Of a stretch of DNA of 64,000 nt, positions 35,201-46,251 are shown in pieces. Position numbers and translations under genes: made by a program. Source of the stretch: Zygnema cylindricum. Taxonomy: Eukaryota; Streptophyta; Zygnematophyceae; Zygnematales; Zygnemataceae. A model generated the notes under the pieces. It was given only the letters and a program-made list of their open reading frames with translations, was not told the DNA's origin and made no database searches. The stretch is from assembly GCA_037447655.1 (NCBI GenBank), contig JBBHKE010003492.1, positions 1 to 64,000 on the forward strand, written 5' to 3'. Every line of letters begins with the position of its first letter. The stretch's first letter is position 1.

Positions 35201-36196
35201 GTTGAAATAAATAGTTTTTGGGTATGTTCTAGGTCTTAATATATTAGCGGAAAAAGAAACATGCACGAAGCTTATCTTCATCTCTTCTCTCTTACCCCCA
35301 TACTTGTTGTAGTCACTGAAAGAGAGAGAGAGTGATGGAGCCATGGCTCCCTCAGCTCCATAGACAGGGTTAGAGAAGGACCTTAAGTCACTCGCTACAA
35401 AAAGGTTCAGCCTAGCAAGACTCGAACCCCCGACCGGTAGAGCGTGGCGTAGCCGTCCGCTCTAACCAGTCTGTCGTAGGTGTTCGTTAGAGTATATAGG
35501 GTGTGATTCATATTTAAAGTATGTTACGTCCCCTAAACTGATTAACGAAAATGTAAATGTAACATCATAGAACAGGTTAAATTCAGTGCGGACTGGATCC
35601 CGCACGAAACAAATAAATCTGACATTTGTTTCGACAGACGATATTTAATGTCGGTTCTTATCCAACGGCATACGCCTTCGCCGAGATCCTAGAAAGGTCA
35701 CTTTGGCGTTTTGTGACGTGGCATGACCTGGAGCCACGTAAAGAGATGACATTCGGTCGTGGGAATTTCGAGGAACGTACGGACGAGTGAAAAGCGAACA
35801 CGCGTCCGCTTAATAGCCTTGTCGTACATAAGCGTACAAAAGGTACACCGGCAGTAGTACTTTTTGGTACGATACAGTAATCTGATTGGTCCGTACTTCA
35901 GTAGATAGAAGTTATTAGAGGGAATCAAGACTTAGAAAATTTTGGTAGGTAGTCACCTCTCCCTTTGAGAGTTTGTACAAATTGGCATTTTTAAGGCCTG
36001 ATAACTTATCGCTTGGTTGGGCGTTTTCAGAGATTCGTTTTCCTACGATCTTAGGGGAGTCTATGCTGCAGAAGGGTGTAGTCAAATTGTATACTTGTCT
36101 ACTTGGAACGCAGTGGTTGCCATTGAAAGTGGGTTAGATAATAACTATCTAGAGGCTTTTTGAATTCTGTAGTCCAATGGAGGACACATAATTACA
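35201..36196 (+). repeat. Copia-2 5' LTR (996 bp)
   Basis: It runs TGTTGAAATAAATAG...CATAATTACA and is followed by the primer-binding site. It contains the conserved CTTGTTGTAGTCACTGA block (35305-35321), an antisense tRNA-like cassette (35399-35480) and a CCAAT-type GATTGG box near 35883. Confidence 0.9.
35399..35480 (-). promoter_or_regulatory. Antisense tRNA-like cassette in the Copia-2 5' LTR
   Basis: On the minus strand an A-box-like TGGTTAGAGCGG (35457-35468) is followed by a B box GGTTCGAGTC (35419-35428) and a T5 run (35399-35403). The order and spacing match an internal Pol III promoter with terminator. Confidence 0.55.
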
Positions 36197-36211
36197 GGTT
36201 ATGGGCCCACC
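36197..36211 (+). other. Copia-2 primer-binding site (anticodon-loop type)
   Basis: GGTTATGGGCCCACC directly follows the LTR. It is complementary to GGTGGGCCCATAACC, the anticodon stem-loop of initiator tRNA-Met. This is the half-tRNA priming mode known from Drosophila copia. The ATG in it is in frame with gag. Confidence 0.8.
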
Positions 36212-37215
36212 CTCTAGGGTGCCCATCTTCAATGGATCAGGGTTTATCTATTGGCAAGCCATGATGACAGCGGCTTTGTGTGAAAAATGATACTGGGGTA
36301 TTGTTAATGGACAAGTGAAACGTCCACCTCGGGAACACCACCGGGATTTGGTGGAATAAGTTTTTTTGTAGCAACATCTGCTGCAGCAGAGGAGGCATAT
36401 GATAGGGACATCAGTGTATCCAAAAATGGGAAAAAAACGAGACACTTCTTACTCCTATTGCTCCTATTGCGACGACACCCGGAGCGGCGATCGTGACGAC
36501 CGTGGAGACCGATACTCAAATGTGGGAAGACACCAACATGGCTGCCAAAAAAATCATTATGAGACACCTCACACAAGCTTTGGCAACTCCCCACCTTCAC
36601 GTTTACAAGGCCGAGGAGTTGTGTGTGAGTTTGATAGATATCAATACAGCTGGTACAATTCAAGAGCTCTAGTTGGCAGAGCAAAAGTTGGGAAATTATA
36701 CTTACAAAGGGGGAAAGATGTTAGACTACTGTAATGATCTTTCTTGTTTGTATATGGAGATGGAGAGTGCCGGATGGGTAGGTACAATGAAGATGAAGGT
36801 TAAAACTCTCATCATGAAGTTACCCGACGAGTATGAGAATAAAGTGTACAGGGTACAAGGAATGACTGATTGTTCATGGACGTGAAATACAGTGGTCCGC
36901 ATGATACTTGTGCAGGAGAACACGATTGAAATCACAAGAGGAGGAAAGAGCGTTCAAGCTCTAGCCGCCGGAGGGGATAGGTGGAGACCAGATCCGAAAA
37001 ATTCATACAAAGGAGAAAGAGTTCAGCCAAGAGGACCAAGGCCCCCAAAGGGCCTATGTCATTTTTGCAAAAAGTCGGGACACTTCATCGCATATGGTGT
37101 CAAGCTGTCGAAGCTGAGGCTCCAAGAGAATCATGGAGGGGGTTCTTCCGGAAGGGAAGAAAAAGGCACTTTAGGTCACAAATGTGAAAGGAGACACCGA
37201 GGACGAGTCTTTTGA
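36197..37215 (+). pseudogene. Copia-2 gag remnant
   Basis: Fragments in several frames match Copia-1 Gag: VMGPPSRVPIFNGS near the start, LGNYTYKGGKMLDYCNDLS (36673 on), LIMKLPDEYENKVYRVQGM and, from 36892, VRMILVQENTIEITRGGKS. The zinc knuckle reads CHFCKKSGHFIAYG, so its last cysteine is lost. An upstream ATG (36173) in the LTR is followed four codons later by TAA in both LTRs, so this family probably starts at the ATG inside the primer-binding site. Frameshifts separate the pieces. Confidence 0.8.
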
Positions 37216-37952
37216 GGAGGATGGGGAGCTTCTTCTTGACAAGAGTCTGGGGGAGAAGGAGATCCCTCGGAGACAGAAGTCTGCCCTTGGAGCAATTCGG
37301 GAAGCTCCACAGGGAGGATGGATCATCCACTCAGGTGCATCCATGCATATGTGTCGTGACAAGGACCTCTTCACTAAGCTAAGGAAAATCCCTACCGTAG
37401 AAATAGAGTATGGGGATGGGAGAGTGGTTACTACAGATCTAGTGGGATTAGTAGATCTAGAAGTCTTAGTGGAGGGTAAGACTTCTATACTCACTTTCTC
37501 AAATGTCCTCTATATTCCTCAGCTGAGTAAAAATCTTGTCTCTACATCTGTTTTAGATGACAAAGAATTTGATACCTTCACTAGAAAGGGAGTCTTTACA
37601 ACTAACTATAGGGATGAGGTTTACTTCATTGCAAATAAAGGTAGCTAATGAATGTTTAGGCTTAACCTGAGTAATGAAAAGAAGAATGCTTATTATGTTG
37701 GTGTCCCAAAGTTGATGATTGGCATAAGCGGTTCGGGCATGTGCATTTTGATAGGTTGAGGGAAATGAAGAAGCTTGGTGTAGTGGAAGGCATTCATTTC
37801 AATGACAATGAAATGGTGGATGTTTCTAGTGGCTGTGCCCAAGGAAAGGCTCACAGACTTCATTTTCCTAAAGCCACCACAAATAGAGGAGAGAAAGTAC
37901 TTGATTTAATCTACACAGATATTTGGGGACCACCAAGGGTACCCTCAGTTAG
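37184..37952 (+). pseudogene. Copia-2 protease and integrase N-terminus, cut by Gypsy-2
   Basis: The frame 37184-37648 holds the protease with WIIHSGASMHMCRD, so the catalytic Asp of D-S-G is His, followed by VEIEYGDGRVVTTDLVG. After a stop (TAA at 37646) the next frame has HFDRLREMKKLGVVEG, SGCAQGKAHRL and DLIYTDIWGPPRVPS. These are the zinc-binding region of integrase and the first catalytic Asp. At 37952 the frame is interrupted by Gypsy-2 and resumes at 50645. Confidence 0.85.
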
Positions 37953-38447
37953 TGTAAAAGGGACAATAATAGTAAGCACCACAATCCACCACGATGCACA
38001 GCGGAAAGCTCCAAGGATCTTCCCGTAGCAACAACAGGCGCACACAGCAGTAATAGACAAGGTTGCGCTTTATAACTCAAGAGAGGATTACAGTCTTCAG
38101 CCCTCGCTGCGAAGGTCTACTCAAAGAGTCTCCCTCGTACTACGTCTGTCTCACTATTTAAACTAACTGACTGCTAGTCAACCCAATACTGTACAAATGT
38201 ACACGTGGACCTTCGCGGTCAACCGAGATCCATCCAAAATATCCTTCCAGAACTATACGGTTAAATCTGCATTCTGCGCCGTTGCTATACTGCTACGCTA
38301 CGTTGCTATGCTGCCCTACGTTATTCTACTAAGGTGTTATGCTGTTATGTTGCCCTGATCTACAATCGCAGTTGCGCTGCTCTGCAACCGCAACTATAAA
38401 AGCCGAGTTTCTAGCCACTAAGTTCCCAACCTTGTAACCCTGTTACA
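37953..38447 (-). repeat. Gypsy-2 3' LTR (495 bp)
   Basis: It is bounded by the GTTAG duplication on the left. On the internal side the purine-rich tract AGTGGGAGGCAC (minus strand, 38448-38459) is the plus-strand primer. Confidence 0.92.
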
Positions 38448-38864
38448 GTGCCTCCCACTAAGGATTCAACGTCCCGCTGAACTTTGTTTCCTTAGGGAAA
38501 TTGTAATTTCCGGATCATGCCGTATGTCTCCTTCGGTACTCCTCGAATTCCTGTCGTAGGGTGTCAAGTTGGTGATGGAGCTGCTCACAACGAGTCTCCA
38601 GCAGCGCAATATGGTGGTCCGCTGCTGCGAAGCGTCTCTGAGTGATTCGCTCCCGGACCCGGTCCTCCCCTTCCTCTAGTGCCTCCGCTAGTGCCTCGCG
38701 TTGCAGCGGAATGGCTGCTGGCGCAGGTTCTTCTGGTGCCGGAGACTGGGCAGCTCCGGGTTCCTCGGCTTGCTGTGCCTTTTGTGCCACCCCCCCTGTC
38801 AGTTTCCATTGCGGTACCTTCCTTAATTTAAATGACACGTGTTTCCTGTCAGCTTTGTTACAGA

Positions 38865-39913
38865 TGTAGAAATTAATGTTTTTAAGTATTTTCTAGGTCT
38901 GAATAGAAAGAAAGAAGCCGAGGCAGTCTACCTCTAACTTCTCTCTCCAACTCTCAAACTTGTCGCAGTCACTGAGAAATCGGAGAGGAAGCTAGAGCCA
39001 TGGCTACCTAGGCTATTCTGAGGTTTACGGGAAATTTATATTAGTTCGGGTTTATTTATTTAAAAGGTATGTGCCGGCGGCAGGAATCGATCCTTGTACC
39101 TACCGGCCGGCAGACAAGAAATAGCCGGTAGCCTTAGCCGTTAAGTCTAGGAGTCATGATACGTAGTATATAGTTTGATAGTTATTTATATATGTATACG
39201 TACGATTATTCATTTAACTATAATAGATTACGGGATACATAGATCCGGTAAAATATAAAGTACGGATTACGGTACGGACTATAAATCAATATCGCGCATT
39301 TGTTTCGTAAATGAAACAAATACCGCACATGTATTTATTACGGCTACGATTAAATTAGATTCTAATCGGACGGCCGAAATTAGCGCTGAGATCGCGGAGG
39401 AAGTTTTCGGCGGTTTGTGGCCAACGCCACATCGGATGACGCGTGGCGAAATTTCGTTGGATCGTGGAATCCCCGGAGATTATGGCATCGAATCCGGATA
39501 TGACATGTGTCGACATTTAGGGCATGTCGTACAGTGTCCATACCTAAAGTACACCGGCAGCTGTACTTTTGCGTACGGAACTCAATTCTGATTGGTTCCG
39601 TACATCAGTAGATAGAGTCTGTGAGTAAGATAGGACTTAGAAAAATTAGGAGATAGGACCCTCTCTCCCAGAGAGCTTCTGTACAAAAGGTCAACTTTGA
39701 CCCTCCATAACTTACTGCTCAGGGGAGCAAATTCAGAGATTCTTTTTGCTATCGACTCAGGGGAGTCTTGTCTTCACACGGGTGAAGGTGGTCAGAGTTT
39801 TTGTCTGCCAGGGGTGGCAATTATTTTTGCTTAAACACAAAGGGGTCAGGATTATCCTAGAGGCTTCTTGGAAGCTGTCCACTCTGAGGACTTATGGAGG
39901 TCTCAGAGTTTCA
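38865..39913 (+). repeat. Copia-1 5' LTR (1,049 bp)
   Basis: It holds CTTGTCGCAGTCACTGA (38959-38975), GCCATGGC, an antisense tRNA-like cassette (39061-39150), a TATAAAT box near 39279 and a CTGATTGGTTCCGTAC promoter-like block near 39588. The last 20 bases already encode the start of Gag. Confidence 0.92.
39061..39150 (-). promoter_or_regulatory. Antisense tRNA-like cassette in the Copia-1 5' LTR
   Basis: Minus strand: A-box-like CGGCTAAGGCTACCGG (39124-39139), B box GGATCGATTCC (39082-39092) and TTTT (39061-39064). A GCCGGC pair brackets the B-box arm and can form a stem. Confidence 0.55.
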
Positions 39914-42900
39914 GGTTATGGGCCCACCCTCTAGGGTACCAATCTTTAATGGAACTGGCTTCATATACTGGGAAAGTATGATGATAGGAGCTCTATGCGA
40001 AAAAGGGTTTTGGGTGATAGTGAGTGGACGATTGGGGCGTCCATCAAGTCTTGGAATTCCTCCAGGGTTTAAAGGAAGCAGATTCACCAGGAAAGAGGAT
40101 TCACCTTCAACGGAGGACACAAAGGAAGGAGAGGTGGTGGACAAAGGAAAGGAGAAGGAGGCGACCACACCAATAGCAACTAGTTTAGCATTCATGTCAC
40201 CTATTCTGAGGAACGAGGAGAATGATACTGAAACCTGGGACTTCAACAATATGGCGGCAAAGCACTTCATCCTACGCCATCTCACTCAAGGACTTGCATG
40301 TCCTCATTTGCAGGTAGAGAGGGCATCCGATCTTTGGATGGCTCTCATAGAGATGTACCGAAGTGGTACGATTCAGCAACAACAGTTGGCTGATCAGAAA
40401 GTTAAGGAGTATGTATACAAAGGGGGAAATATGTTGGATTTTTGCAATGAGCTTGCTACACTCTTCATGGAGCTAGAGAGTGCGGGAAAAGTTTTTAGTG
40501 AAAAAGAAAAGGTTAACTGTTTACTAATGAAGTTACCTGATGAGTTCGAGAACATAGTCAACCGTGTGCAGGACTTGCCGGACTCAAGGTGGATATGGAA
40601 CTCAGTGGTAGGGATGATTCTCGTTCGAGAGTATACGATTGAGATCCGAAGGGGAGGAAAGAGTGGCCAAGCCTTGGCAACAGCGACCGATTCGAGGAAC
40701 AAGGATTCCCGGAAACCAGTCGGAAACTATGGGGGTAATGAGGAGAAAAAACAGGTTGACGAGTTCGAACCAAGGGCTCCCAAAGGTTTATGTCATTTTT
40801 GTAAGAAACCGGGGCACTATATGGCAGAGTGCACTAAGCTAACCGAGCTTCGGTTAAAGGAGGGGCAGACCAGTGGTACCCCGAGAGGAAAGAAAAAGGC
40901 CCTTGTCACACAGGTACTTGAGGCGGAATCCGAGGACGAGGACGATGAGCTCCTTTTGGATAAGGAGTTGGAGGCGAAAACTGAGGTTGAAATTCCACAA
41001 AGGCAGAAATGTGCTTACGGTGGATTGAAAGGTGAAGCAGGCTGGATTATAGATTCAGGTGCCTCAATGCACATGTGTAAGGATAGGCACTTGTTCACTA
41101 AGATAAGAAAGATTCCCACCGTAGAGATAGAGTACGGGGATGGGAGGATAGTCACCACTACTCTTGTAGGATCGGTAGATCTGAAAGTGTTAGTAGAAGG
41201 AAAGACATCCATATTAACATTCTCCGATGTATTGTTTATCCCGGAACTGAACAAAAACCTTATCTCTACATCTGTATTAGATGATAAGGGTTTTTTTACT
41301 AGCACTAGGGAAGGAGTCTTTACTGCTAGTTTTGAGGAGGGTGTCTATTTTATTGCTGAGAAAGGTAGCCATGGGATGTTTAGGCTGATCTTAAGTAATG
41401 AAACGAAGAAACTTTATTATGCTGGTGTTCATGATATTATGATGTGGCATAAGAGGCTTGGGCATGTGAATCTAGATAAGTTAAGAGAGATGAAAAAGAT
41501 GGGAGACGTGGAAGGGATTCAGTTCAGTGAGAGTGATGATATAAGTGATTGTAGTGGGTGTGCTCAAGGTAAAGCACACAGATTACCCTTTCCTAAAACA
41601 GCCACCTACAAGGGAGAAAAACTTCTAGATCTAGTACACACAGATATTTGGGGACCGGCTAGAGTGCCCTCACCGGGGGGGAAGAGATTTATGATGACTA
41701 TAACTGATGATTGGTCTCGGTATTCCCGGGTGTATTTTTTGAAAAACAAGTCAGAAGCTGAGGATTGTTTTAGACAATATAAAGCATGGAGCGAAAAACT
41801 CCATGAAACTCCAATCAAGATAGTAAGGAGTGACAATGGTGGAGAGTATACTTCTAACCAGTTTGAGGATTTTTTGAGGGAAGATGGGGTTCAACACCAA
41901 AAGAGAGTTCCAGAAAATCCGGAACAGAATGGGGTAGCTGAAAGGTTAAATAGAACACTAAGTGATAGTGCTAGAAGTATGTTGTCGGATAAGAAGATAG
42001 GAAAAAGGTTTTGGGCAGAAGCAATGAACTGTGCTAATTACCTCAAAAATAGAGTTCTTACTTCAGCTATAAAAGATCAAACACCTTATGAGAGATGGAC
42101 AGGCCGGAAACCAGAATTATCTCATTTAAAGGTTTTCGGCAGTCAAGTGTTCAGTTTAGATACTGATAAGTCCAATTGGAAGCTAGATCCTAAAGGAAAA
42201 CCGGGATACTTATTAGGATATGATGAAGATGTTAAAGGATATAGAGTTTATGATCTAAAAAGGGAAGATATAATCTTAGTAAAGCATCTAGTAGTTATGG
42301 ATGAAGGAAAGTCTGTGGATCCCTTCAAATATACGAAGTCAGTAAAAATCAGATTTGAGTCAGAAAATTCCGATGACTTTGAGCTTCCTAACTATCCAGG
42401 TTTTAGAGAAGATGACACTCTTGCAGGAACAAATCAGACCGAAAAGGACTCGGCTGTGGAAACTCGTGTGACAACTCTACCCGAAGCGGAAGACGTGGTG
42501 GAAATTGATTCGGAATCAAGGGATAAGGGAGAAACCGAGTTTGTTCGAAAGAATCCACGAGAACCATCAATTCCGGCCTCAGATTTTGAAAGGGGAAGGA
42601 GAAGTAGTAAAAGACTGCAAGAAAAACAGGTTAATAACAAGGTAACAAAACTATCTCATCAAGATGAACCTCAAACTTATGGAGAGGCGATGACTTGTCC
42701 AGAAAGAAATCGGTGGAAGACAGCCATCAATGAAGAGATGGCCTCAATTATGGCAGCCGATACTTGGGAGCTGGTGGATTGTCCACCTAACCGAAAACCA
42801 ATCGGTTATAAGTGGGTTTTCAAATTAAAACTGAACCCAGATAACACAATCGAGCGCTACAAGGCCCGACTAGTGGCAAAGGGATTTACACAAAAGGAGG

Positions 42901-43106
42901 GAATTGACTACGAGGAAACCTTTGCCCCGGTGGTCAGATTTCCCTCCGTCTGCATACTTCTCAGCCTGGCAGCAGCGGAAGACATGGAAGTGCACAAGAT
43001 GGACATCAAAACAGCCTTTTTGCATGGAGAATTGGAGAGGAGATCTTCATACGACAACCCGAAGGGTTTGTGGAAGAAGGAGAGGAGAGTAAGGTATGTC
43101 GGCTGA
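39894..43106 (+). pseudogene. Copia-1 gag-pol, main open frame (1,070 codons)
   Basis: The ATG at 39894 lies inside the LTR and the frame reads through the primer-binding site (FQVMGPPSRVPIFNG). Gag occupies about residues 1-330, with an intact zinc knuckle CHFCKKPGHYMAEC near residue 300. The protease motif DSGASMHM is near residue 387. Integrase follows with HKRLGHVN...CSGCAQGKAH, then DIWGP, RSDNGGEY and NGVAERLNR, which supply the D-D-E residues. Reverse transcriptase begins at WELVDCPPNRKPIGYKWVF and is open until a one-base deletion around 43036-43041 (GELE-EEIF region), after which the frame ends at 43104-43106. Ty1 also begins Gag in its LTR. Otherwise the frame is intact. Confidence 0.92.
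39914..39928 (+). other. Copia-1 primer-binding site (anticodon-loop type)
   Basis: GGTTATGGGCCCACC starts at the first base after the LTR. Fifteen bases are complementary to an initiator tRNA-Met anticodon arm. It is also coding sequence (V-M-G-P of Gag). Confidence 0.85.
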
Positions 43107-44251
43107 TTAAATCTCTTTATGGTTTGAAATAGGCGCCTCGACAGTGGAATAAGAAGCTTGATGAGTTTCTTACCGGTCTAGGATATATTCGGATCAGCTC
43201 AGATCACTCAATCTATGTTTTCGAAGATGAGGAAGGTTTTATATTTATTGCAATTTATGTTGATGATTTGCTTGTTTTAAGTAAATCAATGGAAAAAATT
43301 AATAAACTAAAAACCGATCTTAAGGGGAGATTTGAAATGAAGGATATGGGGGAAGCAAAATATATTTTGGGAATTCAAGTAGAGAGAGACCGAAAAAGAA
43401 AGATTATAAGATTGACTCAAAAGGAAGCAATAGGGAACATGCTTGAAAAATTTCAAATGGATAAAGTTAATAGTTGTACAACTCCAATGGAGTTGAAGAA
43501 GGGAAGTGAGGGGAGTGAGGAAGGAGGAGTCATAGTCTTAGACGAGGAATTATCTCCTGAAGAACAGAAGTTCATGCAGACTATTCCTTATAGGCAAGTA
43601 GTGGGAAGTCTAATCTATTTTATGAATTGTACCCGGTCGGATTTAGCTGCAGCTGTAGGAGTGCTGAGTAGAAGTCTAAATGCTCCCACTAAGAAGGATT
43701 GGGAGGTAGCTAAGAGAGTTCTTAGATACTTGATAGGAACTAGGGATCTATGGTTGCATTTGGGTGGGGAGAATACTGACATCACTACTTGGAGTGATGC
43801 TAGTTATGGTGATGCTCCGATGAGGAGATGCACTTCTGGATATGTATTATATGTGGGTGATGGGGCTTGCTGTTGGAGTAGCAAACAGCAAAAGGTCATT
43901 GCTCAGTCCACCATGGAGGCTGAGTATATGGCCTCTTGCTCTGCTGTAAAAGAATTGATGTGGGTCAAGTCTTTACTTGGTGAACTTGGTCATCTTAAGA
44001 GTGGTGTGCAGAAAATATTTTGTGATAATCAAGCAGCAATTGCTATTTCTGCCAATCCTAAACATCATTTTAAAGCAAAACATATGGACATTAGACTCAG
44101 CTTTGTTAGAGAGAAAGTAGAAAATAAAATAATCAGTTTAGAGTACCGACCAGATAGTGAGATGGTAGCAGATATGATGACCAAACCTGTGCCTTCCCCT
44201 AAGCTAATTTTTTGCAGGGAGAAGTGTGGTCTGAAATTAAGAATTGACTAG
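43041..44251 (+). pseudogene. Copia-1 reverse transcriptase/RNase H, second part
   Basis: After the frameshift the shifted frame continues the reverse transcriptase (GEESKVCRLIKSLYGLK), with one nonsense codon TAG (43130-43132) where relatives have CAG before APRQWNKKLDEF. The catalytic motif YVDD is intact at 43257-43268. RNase H follows with TTWSDASYGDAPMRRCTSGY, WSSKQQKVIAQSTMEAEYMA, FCDNQAAI and KAKHMDIRLSFVREKVENK, and the frame ends at TAG 44249-44251, close to the polypurine tract. Two point lesions therefore separate this copy from a full gag-pol. Confidence 0.9.
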
Positions 44252-44264
44252 AAAATAAGGGGAG

Positions 44265-45311
44265 TGTAGAAATTATGTTTTTAAGTATTTTCTAGGTCTG
44301 AATAGAAAGAAAGAAGCCGAGGCAGTCTACCTCTAACTTCTCTCTCCAACTCTCAAACTTGTCGCAGTCACTGAGAAATTGGAGAGCAAGCTAGAGCCAT
44401 GGCTACCTAGGCTATCCTGAGGTTTACGGGAAATTTATATTAGTTCATGTTTATTTATTTAAAAGGTATGTGCCGGCGGCAGGAATCGATCCTTGTACGT
44501 ACCGGCCGGCAGACAGGAAATAGCCGGTAGCCTTAGTCGTTAAGTCTAGGAGTCATGATACGTAGTATATAGTTTGATAGTTATTTAAATATGTATACGT
44601 ACGATTATTCATTTAACTATAATAGATTACGGGATACATAGATCCGGTAAAATATAAAGTACGGATTACGGTACGGACTATAAATCAATATCGCGCATTT
44701 GTTTCGTAAATGAAACAAATACCGCACATGTATTTATTACGGCTACGATTAAATTAGATTCTAATCGGACGGCCGCAATTAGCGCCGAGATCGCGGAGGA
44801 AGTTTTCGGCGGTTTGTGGCCAACGCCACATCGGATGACGCGTGGCGAAATTTCGTTGGATCGTGGAATCCCCGGAGATTATGGCATCGAATCCGGATAT
44901 GACATGTGTCGACATTTAGGGCATGTCGTACAGTGTCCGTACCTAAAGTACACCGGCAGCTGTACTTTTGCGTACGGAACTCAATTCTGATTGGTACTGT
45001 ACATCAGTAGATAGAGTCTGTGAGTAAGATAGGACTTAGAAAAATTAGGAGATAGGACCCTCTCTCCCAGAGAGCTTATGTACAAAAGGTCAACTTTGAC
45101 CCTCCATAACTTACTGCTCAAGGGAGCAAATTCAGAGATTCTTTTTGGTATCGACTCAGGGGAGTCTTATCTTCATAGGGGTGAAGGTGGTCAGAGTTTT
45201 TGTCTGCCACGGTGGCAGATATTTTTGCTTAAACACAAAGGGGTCAGGATTATCCTAGAGGCTTCTTGGAAGCTGTCCACTCTGAGGACTTATGGAGGTC
45301 TCAGAGTTTCA
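44265..45311 (+). repeat. Copia-1 3' LTR (1,047 bp)
   Basis: It is about 98% identical by eye to 38865-39913, with the same tRNA-like cassette at 44461-44550 (B box 44482-44492, A box 44524-44539, T4 at 44461-44464 on the minus strand). Confidence 0.92.
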
Positions 45312-45683
45312 ACAGAGGGTTGAGGGTTTCACGTTTCGACTCTGTGAAGCGTCGCAGTGTGCGAGGGTATTGCAACGTTTAACACTTATAAAACTGCGCT
45401 GCTGCGGCGAAATCGAGGGTTCGTTGTCACCAATGTGGTGAAGCACAATTGCGCCGTTGCGCTTACCTGTCAGCGCAACGCTGGCGCTACTATCCTCTAA
45501 TGGTGCCGTATCCATGCTGCGTTGCGGTGGTTGCGCCGTTGTATCGCCGAAGTGAGGTAACATCGTCGATGCCTTTTTTCGCCGCGTCCCTAGTATAATT
45601 GCGATGGTTGCGTCACTGCGATTCGTTCCTTTACCGCGGCCGCTGCGATTGCCCCTTCGGTGAAGTTGAGTGTCCTCACTCCT

Positions 45684-46085
45684 CTAAAACCGGCGCAGCA
45701 ACCCAGAAGAATGAAGATCCTCCTCGTTCACCCAAGAATCATCCTCAGCGCCGTAGCCCTTCTAACACACCAGATACTGACTGGTGTTGGAATTTCGAGA
45801 GCGGCGCGATTGAAGTATCTCCTCCACCTCATACTCGTCAGAGGTACCGTTAATAGGGGGCAAAGGAGTATTCCGACGTCGAATAGGAAATAACGAATCA
45901 GGGTCCTTAAATGCTTTAAGCAGGGAAACATGGAAGACATTGTGGATATGCCACTTGTTCGGAATATCCAACTTATAAGCCACCTCACCCACACGTGACA
46001 GAACAATGAATTTTGGTGCTAATTTCGTAGAGAGGGCACCCGGTAAAGAGAGGTTTGCCATATTAAGCCGAACCTTATCACCCAC
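45684..46085 (-). pseudogene. Gypsy-2 integrase C-terminus and chromodomain
   Basis: The minus-strand frame begins GDKVRLNMANLSLPGALSTK, then LAPKFIVLSRVGEVAYKLDI and the HNVFHVSLLK motif, the GPY/F-type integrase C-terminus. The chromodomain follows: YEVEEILQSR, then QYLVC, a TAG stop (45762-45764), then KGYGAEDDSWVNEEDL, ending at TAG 45684-45686. The stop replaces the Trp of the usual YLVxWKGY, so a TGG-to-TAG change cuts the domain in half. Chromodomains steer chromoviral integration to particular chromatin. Confidence 0.88.
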
Positions 46086-46251
46086 GCTAAAACGGTTTGT
46101 TTCCGGTGAGAGTCAACCTGCGACTTTTGACGATCCTTTGCTAGCTGGAGCGCCTTCGTTGCCTTTCCAGGTTCCTTTGCAACGTTTTGGCAAAATCCAG
46201 AGCTGTCGGTGGAGGGGTGTCCGCGACCAATAAGTTTTGTGGAAGAGTGGG

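Larger units (their letters stand above)
38865..45311 (+). mobile_element. Copia-1: nearly complete Ty1/copia element inside Gypsy-2
   Basis: LTRs of 1,049 bp (38865-39913) and 1,047 bp (44265-45311) run TGTAGAAATT...GAGTTTCA and differ by only about 2% by eye. The duplication ACAGA flanks it (38860-38864 and 45312-45316). It has an anticodon-loop primer-binding site and a polypurine tract AAAATAAGGGGAG (44253-44264). The single long gag-pol frame is broken only by one frameshift and one nonsense codon. It is the youngest LTR element in the window. Confidence 0.95.
38515..45563 (-). pseudogene. Gypsy-2 extra 3' ORF, split by Copia-1
   Basis: Downstream of the chromodomain stop (45684) a separate ATG frame opens at 45563 and reads MLPHFGDTTAQPPQRSM, then through SQSRNVKPSTLC to the Copia-1 insertion point. 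If Copia-1 and one ACAGA copy are taken out, the frame continues without a break as NKADRKHVSFKLRKVPQWK and ends at 38515, about 198 codons in all. The C-terminal part (DRVRERITQRR, LLETRCEQLHHQLDTLRQEF) looks like a coiled coil. The middle is rich in Ala, Pro and Glu. Chromoviruses usually have nothing between integrase and LTR. No similarity to an envelope is visible: there is no signal peptide or membrane segment. The function is unknown. Confidence 0.6.

Noticed and set aside
35411-35480. Genuine tRNA genes inside the copia LTRs
   Set aside because: A and B boxes are present but a full cloverleaf with acceptor and anticodon stems cannot be drawn, and the sequences occur in every LTR copy; they are tRNA-like modules, not tRNA genes.
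38515-38838. Envelope gene in Gypsy-2
   Set aside because: The extra ORF sits in the env position but shows no signal peptide, membrane segment or cleavage site.
42434-42640. Minus-strand frames within Copia-1 gag-pol
   Set aside because: Shadows of the sense frame; no independent motifs.
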